From the NCBI GenBank assembly GCA_023957215.1, contig JAMLHH010000001.1, forward strand, positions 114,839 to 178,838: DNA of 64,000 nucleotides, read 5' to 3'. This stretch comes from Chitinophagales bacterium (lineage in GTDB: Bacteria > Bacteroidota > Bacteroidia > Chitinophagales > JADIYW01). The first letter of the stretch is position 1, and each line of letters starts with the position of its first letter. Below the pieces are notes generated by a model. That model made no database searches. It saw only the letters and a program-made list of their open reading frames with translations, and had not been told where the DNA came from. Below, piece after piece: positions 55,601 to 64,000 of this stretch. A program made the position numbers and the translations under genes.

Positions 55601-56572
55601 CTACCTCATCAAAGGATTGGCAATTGCATTTTTTACTTTCTTATAATCAGACGGAATTTCTAATAGATTATTGGGAACATTCGTTTTTTGAACATCTTTG
55701 AGTTGCATGACACTTGTAGCATCTTTGGTATTAAAATACAATTTCACCATGAACCCGTCTGCACCTTTATCTTTTAAAGCCTGCCACATCACATCGTTGC
55801 CCATTTGGCTATTTTTCCCATAGATTTCATTCATTTTTTCATATCCGGGAATATCTTTTGATGTCCAAATTTCAAAACTTTGTTTTTCTTTTTTATTGCT
55901 GACTTTAACGTGGGTACAATTCAAGCCCAATAGCTTTTCTGTACCTACCACAGTCACGGTATAATCTTTTAAGAAATCCTTGTCTTCGGCATCTTTAGCA
56001 CTAATTATTGAATAAGATTTGTCTTTTTCATTTAACAAAATGACTTCATCCAAACTATCAAACAGGGTAATGGTGGATGTGGAGACAGAACCCAAAAAAG
56101 GGATATTCATATTTGTTTCAGCGCGCGAACCTATATCTGGATTGACATACATTTTTATATGCATATCCATCGCAAAATCTGCATTTTGGGCAGTGGACAT
56201 TTGTGCCTGATAAGTAATCAACAAATCAGACCCGCTACCTGTAACCTGTATGGTGTAATCATCTTTCAACTCTTCAATTGAAACAGAGGAAGAAGATGAC
56301 GTATTTATAAAATCATCCAACGAAAAGGGAGTTTCATCTTCTTTATATTTATCTTCATTTTTCGACTTTTTATCACTTTTTACAGCTTCTCCGGTTTCCT
56401 TCTCTGCTTTATCTACTGCTCTTTCTGAAGTATTTGTAGCATCGTTGATAATCTTATCTTCTAATCTTTTACCAACGCTATTTCCTAATTTTTTTAAGAA
56501 CTGCGCATCCGCTTGTTGACCAAGAAAAAAAGCAAAGAAAAATGTCAGAGGAATCAGTCGAAATATTTTCAT
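55601..56572 (-). CDS. DUF4412 domain secreted protein
   Basis: 323 residues with a signal peptide (IPLTFFFAFFLGQQADAQ), a charged linker rich in Lys/Glu (about 40-80), and a beta-rich DUF4412-like domain (about 105-310) with IKMYVNPDIGSRAETNM, GLNCTHVKVSN and FEIWTSKDIPGYEKM. It resembles LolA/LolB-like folds that bind lipids, but the role is unknown. Confidence 0.75.
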   Translation of the reverse strand: MKIFRLIPLTFFFAFFLGQQADAQFLKKLGNSVGKRLEDKIINDATNTSERAVDKAEKETGEAVKSDKKSKNEDKYKEDETPFSLDDFINTSSSSSVSIEELKDDYTIQVTGSGSDLLITYQAQMSTAQNADFAMDMHIKMYVNPDIGSRAETNMNIPFLGSVSTSTITLFDSLDEVILLNEKDKSYSIISAKDAEDKDFLKDYTVTVVGTEKLLGLNCTHVKVSNKKEKQSFEIWTSKDIPGYEKMNEIYGKNSQMGNDVMWQALKDKGADGFMVKLYFNTKDATSVMQLKDVQKTNVPNNLLEIPSDYKKVKNAIANPLMR

Positions 56573-56670
56573 TTTTAAAGAGTTTTACTCAAAATAGATA
56601 TTATTTCTGTAATAATCAACATATTGGACTAAAAAACACATAATAGGTATTTTCTTTATTCATAAATTCT

Positions 56671-56678
56671 TAACTTTG
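56671..56678 (+). promoter_or_regulatory. Promoter -7 element for the eno unit
   Basis: Perfect TAACTTTG. The predicted start is near 56684, five bases before the upstream ORF and about 110 before eno. Confidence 0.6.
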
Positions 56679-56688
56679 CGCTTCTATT

Positions 56689-58079
<1,391 letters not shown>

Positions 58080-58156
58080 AATGCTTTAAAAAAGATTTTA
58101 CATCGTTTTAAGACAAGAAACGCTTGTTTTTAAGATTTTAATCTTTAGATTTGATA

Positions 58157-58323
58157 TGTAAATGGTTTTCCGGCAATAGTCGGAAGCAAAAGGGAACTCC
58201 GGTGTAAGTCCGGGACAGTCCTCGCTGCTGTAAGTTTCATAACTTTTTTGCGAAGACCACTTTTTCAAATAGAAGAGGGAAGGTGCAATAAAAGGAAACA
58301 AGTCAGAAGACCTGCCATTTACA
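58157..58323 (+). promoter_or_regulatory. Cobalamin riboswitch
   Basis: Perfect 9-bp closing stem TGTAAATGG/CCATTTACA (58157-58165 with 58315-58323). Conserved blocks include GGGAACTCCGGTG with GTCCGGGACAGTCC, GCTGCTGTAA, and a B12 box AGTCAGAAGACCTGCC (consensus GCCAGGAGACCTGCC). The expression platform downstream has two competing hairpins: GCTATC/GATAGC (58369-58383), and GAATGC/GCATTC (58365-58396). These are near the start codon, so control is probably at translation. B12 binding should switch the receptor gene off. Confidence 0.92.
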
Positions 58324-58419
58324 AAAAAATGATTTCAGAACTTTCGAGGCAAAGGGGATGAAGCGAATGCTATCAACGATAGCTTATGCTGCATTCTTTA
58401 TGTCTGATGATGAATAAAA

Positions 58420-60296
58420 ATGCAGAAACTGATAACCATACTGATTTGTTGGAGTTTGGGAATACCGTTTGTCTATGCGGTAAGTAGTGATAGTACCATT
58501 TTTTCTTCACAAACAGACACTTTGTTTTTTGATGATGCAAAAAATATTTCTCTCTTAGAAACCCCTACCAATGCAGGTGATGCCATCAAATCTGTACCGG
58601 GTGTTTTCTTGCGTTCCAGTACGTTTGGCGGAGTACAGACAGTCGCCGCACAAGGATTAGGTTCACAATATGTACAAATTTTATGGAATGACATTCCCAT
58701 GAATTCGGGAATGTTGGGAGTTTCTGACTTGTCACTTTTTTCTGTCGGATACAAACAAGAAGTGACTTACGCTTTGCAGGGGCAGGAATTTGCCACCGGC
58801 GGACTTGCAGGAGTCGTCAATATCAAGGATAAAAACGATTTGCAAGATGATATTTCTATCAGTCTCAAACAAGCCGTCGGCTCTTTTGGTCAGTCACTGA
58901 CACAAGTCTTTCATCAAGGGAAGAAAAATAATCACAGATGGTCTGTCTCAGGGAGTTACGAACGGGTAAAAAACAATTTTAAATACAACGATTATACTAT
59001 TTTTCCCAATGCCACCAAAACACAAAGAAACGGTGATTACAACAAGTGGTATTTCTACCCTAAATGGAGCATGAATTTCAAAGATGGTAGCTCATTGGAA
59101 GCATTCCAGGAAGTACTGACGAGTCATAGAAATATACCCCCTTTTTTAGTCACTCCCAATAACCTTTCGTTCCAAAAAGATATAGTCGCCCGCCAACTTA
59201 TACGATGGTCAAAAAGCACCCTTCATACCCAACAAAAACTTAGTGGCTTATTTGCGTACAACAATCTCCACTATGAAGATTATATCCTGAATCTCAACCA
59301 AGACAACAAAGAGTATCTCTACTTTCTGAGGTATCAGGGAAAATGGAATTTTCACAAAAAGCTCTCTTTGTCTTATGGAAATGACATTAAAAACACAAGT
59401 ATAAAAACAGAAAACTATACTTCTAAAATTTCGGAATGGGGTTGGGATGCCCACACCGCTTTGGAGTACAAACCCAATCTGTATTATTCGTTAAAAGGAA
59501 TGATAAAGGTTTCTACAAGGTCTCACTTGGGATGGTTTGCCCCCTTTGTTTTTGAAGCGAATGCTTATATAGGAAAAAACAAAAATTGGAAGTTGTGGGC
59601 AAAAGTGGGAAAAGATATCAAATACGCCACCCTCAATGACAGGTATTGGACACCGGGAGGAAATGAAAATCTCTTACCCGAACATAACTTCAGTTCTAAT
59701 ATAGGAACTTCTGTCAGGAATCATTTGGGTTCCAACTGGACTTGGAACAGCAGTGTAGAAATTTTTTACAACAAAGTAAAAGATATGATTTTATGGATGC
59801 CTACGAATAGAGGATATTTTCAGCCAGTCAATTCAGGCGAAGTCTTGGCGTATGGAGCCTCCGTACAAGAATCTTTTGAATTTCAGAAGATGCACATCTT
59901 CAAACCAATATTTCTTACAGTTTTTAACGAGATCCAGACAACACTCAAAAACGCAATAATTTAGACAAAACCCAATGGACCCAACTTCCCTATTTCCCTA
60001 TTCATTCAGGTAAACTTTCACTCAGTTATGCTTGGAAAGATTTGTCTTTGATTTTTGACGGTCAAGCTTATTCGCAAAGAAACGTCACCCGGGACGGTGG
60101 TAACTTTTTACCCGAATATTCTATTTTCAACACCGCAGTTTCTTATGCTTTTCATTTGAAACCTATCACATTAGAAACCAAGTTTTCACTTAACAATATA
60201 TTGAACGAAGCTTACGAAGAAGTACGCTACCGTCCGATGCCTTTAAGAAATTATTTAATCACTTTATTAATTACATGGAATTATGAAAAAAATTAA
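58420..60296 (+). pseudogene. btuB: TonB-dependent B12 receptor, btuB type, with one apparent frameshift
   Basis: Outer-membrane active transporter, about 625 residues when rejoined. It has a signal peptide (ITILICWSLGIPFVYA), a plug domain (GDAIKSVPGVFLRSS; QGLGSQYVQILWNDIPMN; LAGVVNIKD) and a beta-barrel. The frame breaks near 59926-59929 (TTTTTAACGAG): one extra base there gives RDPDNTQKRNNLDKTQW and continues to NNILNEAYEEVRYRPMPLRN. A sequencing error in the homopolymer is as likely as a true mutation. The riboswitch upstream and the BtuG-like gene downstream support B12 as substrate. Confidence 0.85.
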
Positions 60297-61371
60297 TTCA
60301 TTTTTATTGCTGCTCTTAGGAATCTTTATCGTCAGTAGTTGTAAAAAAGACGACAACACAAGTATTCCCGACATTGAAAAAGCCAAAGGTTTTTACATTG
60401 TCAACGAAGGATTTTTTACAAACGGAAACGCCAGTTTGAGCTTTTATGACTACGAAAAAGACAGTGTCATCAACAACCTGTTTGAAAACAAAAACAACCG
60501 TCCTTTGGGTGATGTATTTCAAAGTATGACTTTCCACAATGGTAAAGCTTATTTGGTCATCAATAATTCCAAAAAAATCGAAGTCGCAGACAGCCTCACA
60601 ATGACATCTATCAAAACCTTGGACTTGGGAGCAGGAAGCTCTCCGAGAAACCTTTTATTCTTAGGAAGTAAAGCCTATTTAACGGACTTGTACTCCAACA
60701 AAATACAAGTCCTTGATGCTGACAATCTCAATAAAATCGGTAGTATTTCTGTAGAAGGTTCGACGGAGAAAATGGCTGTATTTAACAACAAAATTTTAGT
60801 CACCGTCAACCAATCCAACGGTTACACAGAAGAAAGTTTACAAGGTCTATTGGTCATCAACCCTGCTGCCGATACCATTGAGACATATCTAAAACTTTCA
60901 GAAGGTGCAGTAGATGTAAAAGTGGACTATCAAAATAATATCTGGGTGTATTGTACGGGAGATTGGGCAAATGAAAATGCCAATGCAAAACTGTACAAAG
61001 TCAATGGAAACAATCTTTCCGTCAGCCAAACTTTCAACTTTGTAGGAACTTCTTTTTACAACAGCCCTTTAAAACTCAATCAAGCAAAAAATATACTTTT
61101 TACCGCAGTAGCCAATCCTAACAATCCATATTCACAATATGATATTTTTGAAGTACCGGTCAATAGTACAGCTTTCCCATCAGCTCCTTATTACAGCAAT
61201 AGCGATTATTTTATCAATGGTTATGATGTCAATTTGGATAAAAACGAGCTTTATATTTTAAATGCAGATTATAGTCAAGCAGGAAATTTGATTATTTTGA
61301 ATGCTGACACTAAAGCGGAAAAAAGAAGATTTGATGTAGGGTATTTACCAAGCCAAATTTATATCAGATAA
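60283..61371 (+). CDS. BtuG-like surface lipoprotein (YncE/DUF5074 beta-propeller)
   Basis: 362 residues. The lipoprotein signal (FLLLLLGIFIVSSCKKDD, Cys20) is followed by a seven-bladed-propeller-like repeat set: GFYIVNEGFFTNGNASLSFY, NGKAYLVINNSKKIEV, SKAYLTDLYSNKIQVLD, ELYILNADYSQAGNLIILN. It overlaps the btuB 3' end by 14 bases and shares its riboswitch. In Bacteroides, BtuG is a lipoprotein of this fold that binds B12 on the surface and hands it to BtuB. By fold and context this is a BtuG counterpart; direct homology needs testing. Confidence 0.8.
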   Translation: MKKINSFLLLLLGIFIVSSCKKDDNTSIPDIEKAKGFYIVNEGFFTNGNASLSFYDYEKDSVINNLFENKNNRPLGDVFQSMTFHNGKAYLVINNSKKIEVADSLTMTSIKTLDLGAGSSPRNLLFLGSKAYLTDLYSNKIQVLDADNLNKIGSISVEGSTEKMAVFNNKILVTVNQSNGYTEESLQGLLVINPAADTIETYLKLSEGAVDVKVDYQNNIWVYCTGDWANENANAKLYKVNGNNLSVSQTFNFVGTSFYNSPLKLNQAKNILFTAVANPNNPYSQYDIFEVPVNSTAFPSAPYYSNSDYFINGYDVNLDKNELYILNADYSQAGNLIILNADTKAEKRRFDVGYLPSQIYIR

Positions 61372-61375
61372 GCTT

Positions 61376-62266
61376 TTATTTTAGCTTTAAGAATCCGACT
61401 TCTTCACCTATCATATCTCTTAATTCCTGGTTAACCGGAGTCAATGGAAGTCTCAGATATTCATCTATTATTTCCAAATGTGTCAAAGCGCATTTCACTC
61501 CGGCAGGATTTCCTTGGGCAAAAATCATGCTGATGATATCATCTATTGCAAAAAGTATTTTTCTACCATCTTCTATTTGACCATCCAATGCGCGATGTAC
61601 CATCGTACTAAAAAGCTTCGGTAAAGCATTCCCTATCACTGAAATAACTCCATCAAATCCGTAAGAAATCTGAGGAAAAATCAAATTGTCATTTCCGGAT
61701 AGAAGATAGAAGCAATCGGGTTTGTTTTTAGCCAAGGTCAAAAATTGATCCCAATCATTACCAGCCTCTTTTACTGCTATAATATTTTCAAAATCATCCG
61801 CCAATTTTAATACTGTTGATGCATCAATATTGCAAGCAGTACGTCCCGGTACATTGTATAAAATAATAGGGAGATTCGTACTTGTTGCAATGGCTTTATA
61901 ATGTTCGTAGATTCCTACTTGCGAAGGCTTATTATAAGCCGGAGCAGCTGAAAGAATGGCATCTACACCCTCTATGCCATACGTTTTTACATCTTTAACA
62001 ACAGCTAACGTATTGCTACCACTCACACCTACAATAATAGGAACTCTCTTCTTGACGACTTCGACTGATTTCTTAATTACAGCTAATTTTTCTGCCGGGT
62101 CAAGTGTGATAGCTTCTCCCGTAGAACCTAAAACAATCAGATAATCAACACCATTATCTATCACATAATTGATAAGATTTTCGTATTGATCAAATCTGAT
62201 TTCACCTTTTGAATCGAATGGTGTCACAAGCGCAACACCCACCCCTCTTAAATTGGGAATATTCAT
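61376..62266 (-). CDS. dapA: 4-hydroxy-tetrahydrodipicolinate synthase
   Basis: Condenses aspartate semialdehyde with pyruvate in lysine/diaminopimelate synthesis. The 296-residue TIM barrel has GSTGEAITLDPAEK (about 48), YNVPGRTACNID (catalytic Tyr, about 135) and IIAVKEAGND (Schiff-base Lys, about 163). It converges with the BtuG-like gene at a 4-bp gap and sits 4 bp after the DUF6913 gene, with which it is co-transcribed. It uses the product of asd. Confidence 0.95.
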   Translation of the reverse strand: MNIPNLRGVGVALVTPFDSKGEIRFDQYENLINYVIDNGVDYLIVLGSTGEAITLDPAEKLAVIKKSVEVVKKRVPIIVGVSGSNTLAVVKDVKTYGIEGVDAILSAAPAYNKPSQVGIYEHYKAIATSTNLPIILYNVPGRTACNIDASTVLKLADDFENIIAVKEAGNDWDQFLTLAKNKPDCFYLLSGNDNLIFPQISYGFDGVISVIGNALPKLFSTMVHRALDGQIEDGRKILFAIDDIISMIFAQGNPAGVKCALTHLEIIDEYLRLPLTPVNQELRDMIGEEVGFLKLK

Positions 62267-62270
62267 AAAT

Positions 62271-62792
62271 TTATAATAAGTATTTATCTAAACTGTTAAT
62301 CTGACTACAAATATCGTGTTCTTTTTCTGTCAATAAAATACAATCATAAGATTTCAAAGAATTTCTTTCGTTAAAACCTATTCTGCAAACAGCCCTTGAC
62401 AAAGTAGAGACATATTCGAAAGGCAGATTTTCTTTTGGTGCGAAGTTAATCAAAATATCAAAAGGATTCTTGATGAAAAATCCGATAGTTCCACCCTTTG
62501 GCTTACCAAACCAATTTACATCTTTCTTGGAAATGTAGGGAAATAGATAATTGATTTTACGGTTTCTCTCTTTCAAGAAGCCCAGTAAACGCACCTCTTT
62601 ACCTTGAGATTTAAGATTTTCGGCATAAGATAAAATGGCCGTATCATCATTTTTCAAATCCACTTCAAATAAAATCCCGATTGATTTGGAATGATGAAGA
62701 GACAATGGTTGATGAAAAACATTTTCGTCCATTTTCCTTTGAACAAAATTTCTAAAAAGTGACAATCTGTATGCTTCAAGAATACTCCACAT
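62271..62792 (-). CDS. DUF6913 domain protein
   Basis: A 173-residue cytoplasmic protein. SIGILFEVDLKNDDTAILSY, GKEVRLLGFLKE, VNWFGKPKG and FDILINFAPKENLPFEYVS match the DUF6913 family, which in Bacteroidota often lies upstream of dapA, as here (4-bp gap). The fold looks like a Rossmann alpha/beta domain. Function is unknown. Confidence 0.8.
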   Translation of the reverse strand: MWSILEAYRLSLFRNFVQRKMDENVFHQPLSLHHSKSIGILFEVDLKNDDTAILSYAENLKSQGKEVRLLGFLKERNRKINYLFPYISKKDVNWFGKPKGGTIGFFIKNPFDILINFAPKENLPFEYVSTLSRAVCRIGFNERNSLKSYDCILLTEKEHDICSQINSLDKYLL

Positions 62793-62928
62793 CTATTAAC
62801 AAAACTAATACAAAATCTCGAAAGCAAGAAATAGTCACAATGAGAGAATAAAGATTAGCTGATTGTTTAAATATCGGTTGATTGCAACAAAAACAGAGAT
62901 AAATAGTTAGATTTATAAAAAAATAAAA

Positions 62929-63387
62929 ATGTTACAAGCAGGAGACAAAATACCGGATATAGACACCATAGATCAAGATGGAAATGTCGTCAATCTTTCT
63001 AAACTTGAAAATAAAAAGCTGATTATTTATTTTTATCCCAAAGACAGTACGCCCGGCTGCACAGCAGAAGCGTGTAATTTTAGAGACGAACAACATCTGC
63101 TCAAAGAAAGAGGTTATCAAATTTTTGGTGTCAGTGCCGACAGTATCGCCAGTCATCAAAAATTTATAGAAAAACACACCTTGTCTTTCACTTTACTTTC
63201 AGATGAAAATAAAGATCTCATCAAAGCCTTTGGAGTTTGGGGATCTAAAAAATTTATGGGCAAAAGTTATGAAGGAATATTGAGAACTACTTTTATTACG
63301 GACGAAAAAGGGAAGATCACCCATGTAATTGACAAGGTGAAAACCAACGATAGCACTCAACAAATACTTGATTTGTTAGACCAATAA
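62929..63387 (+). CDS. bcp: Thioredoxin-dependent thiol peroxidase (Bcp/PrxQ)
   Basis: Reduces peroxides using thioredoxin. The 152 residues have the PrxQ motif DSTPGCTAEACNFRD: peroxidatic Cys and a resolving Cys five residues later, within the same helix. LIIYFYPKD precedes it and FGVWGSKKFMGK follows. It is 6 bp before recX, an unusual but tight pairing. Confidence 0.95.
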   Translation: MLQAGDKIPDIDTIDQDGNVVNLSKLENKKLIIYFYPKDSTPGCTAEACNFRDEQHLLKERGYQIFGVSADSIASHQKFIEKHTLSFTLLSDENKDLIKAFGVWGSKKFMGKSYEGILRTTFITDEKGKITHVIDKVKTNDSTQQILDLLDQ

Positions 63388-63393
63388 ATATTT

Positions 63394-63888
63394 ATGCCGA
63401 AAAAGGTTTTCAAAAAATTCATTTATACCGATGATGAACAAGATTTATTGGAAAGAATCGAACATTATTGCGCATATACCGAGCGTTGCGAACAAGATGT
63501 CATTCTGAAACTAAAATCGTGGGAAGTTCCTTCTACTCTTTTTCCAAAAGTGATAGACCATTTAAAAAATAACCGCTTTCTCGAACAAGGACGATACGGT
63601 AAAATGTTTGTTCGTGGAAAATTTAATTTAAAAGGTTGGGGAAAGCAGAAAATTAAGTTTCAATTAAATTCTAAACATATAGATGAAGATACCATAGAAA
63701 CATCTCTTCGTGAAATCAACGAAGAAGATTATATAGACAAACTGCATCTACTTTTGAGCAACAAACAAAAAAGTGTGAGTGCCAAAGATAATTTTGAACT
63801 TAAAAATAAACTGACAAAATATGCATTGCAAAAGGGCTATGAATATCATTACATAAAAGATTGGTTAGAAAAGCATTTTCAAGAATAG
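63394..63888 (+). CDS. recX: Regulatory protein RecX
   Basis: Modulates RecA filaments. The 164 residues contain three-helix RecX repeats: ERIEHYCAYTERCEQDVILK (about 20), VIDHLKNNRFLEQGRYGKMF (about 50), and WGKQKIKFQLNSKHIDED (about 76). C-terminal repeat residues ALQKGYEYHYIKDWLEKHF finish it. It reads with bcp as an operon. Confidence 0.88.
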   Translation: MPKKVFKKFIYTDDEQDLLERIEHYCAYTERCEQDVILKLKSWEVPSTLFPKVIDHLKNNRFLEQGRYGKMFVRGKFNLKGWGKQKIKFQLNSKHIDEDTIETSLREINEEDYIDKLHLLLSNKQKSVSAKDNFELKNKLTKYALQKGYEYHYIKDWLEKHFQE

Positions 63889-64000
63889 AGATTTATAATA
63901 TACCCATACAAAAGCAATAATTTTATTCTATAATGGCTAACTTCATATTCTGATATGAAATTGGGAAAACCTTCGACAAGATACAGCCTGATGACAGCCT

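Noticed and set aside
60042..60296. An 84-codon gene between btuB and the lipoprotein
   Set aside because: It is the C-terminal barrel end of the receptor after the frameshift and starts at an internal ATG.

Overview
The window is about 36-38 % GC over most of its length and comes from a chromosome of the phylum Bacteroidota. Four things support this: type IX secretion (T9SS) C-terminal sorting domains; promoter elements of the TAnnTTTG type (at yidC, atoE, eno, carbonic anhydrase and others); a bacterial geranylgeranylglyceryl-phosphate synthase homologue; and the linkage pheT - coiled coil - zapA - rny. I cannot place it below phylum with confidence; a Chitinophagia/Saprospiria-like free-living aerobe would fit. 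No rRNA, tRNA or CRISPR array was seen.

Layout. 1-30 kb is mostly housekeeping: pheT (cut by the window edge), a coiled-coil protein, zapA, rny, yidC, scpA, a polysaccharide-deacetylase-like protein, a DUF4143 ATPase, a VWA membrane protein, fabG, sucD, mlaF/mlaE, an SDR, a covalent-FAD-type monoamine oxidase next to a C69/secernin-like hydrolase, a lipoprotein glycerophosphodiesterase, beta-carbonic anhydrase, a CNNM/CBS protein, rsgA, a GGGPS homologue, a secreted protein of unknown function, asd, and a secreted lamin-tail protein. 30-34.5 kb is a decayed island. It holds a small gene with a structured leader, a truncated and frameshifted DUF4143 gene, an IS630-type element split by a degenerate IS1380-type element (5-bp target duplication visible), and a truncated ABC ATPase. 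34.5-41 kb carries fused isobutyryl-CoA mutase (icmF), nadB and the short-chain fatty-acid transporter atoE.

41.6-53.3 kb is a three-gene operon coupled by TAATG overlaps. It encodes a 95-residue membrane protein, a 2876-residue protein of seven beta-helix modules and a 910-residue protein of two modules; the last two end in T9SS sorting domains. The interior of the giant gene is clearly GC-richer than the genome. Upstream lie four GTTA boxes spaced exactly 11 bp, and then a gene for a membrane-spanning TPR/HTH regulator (53.4-55.1 kb). This surface-protein operon with its phased operator and candidate one-component regulator is the most system-like part of the window.

55-64 kb holds DoxX and DUF4412 proteins, eno (preceded by a 36-codon ORF overlapping its start), a cobalamin riboswitch controlling a btuB-type receptor (one apparent frameshift) and a BtuG-like beta-propeller lipoprotein, then dapA, a DUF6913 protein, bcp and recX. 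B12 uptake, B12-dependent IcmF and AtoE suggest a metabolic link in short-chain acyl-CoA use. Asd and DapA belong to the lysine/diaminopimelate pathway.
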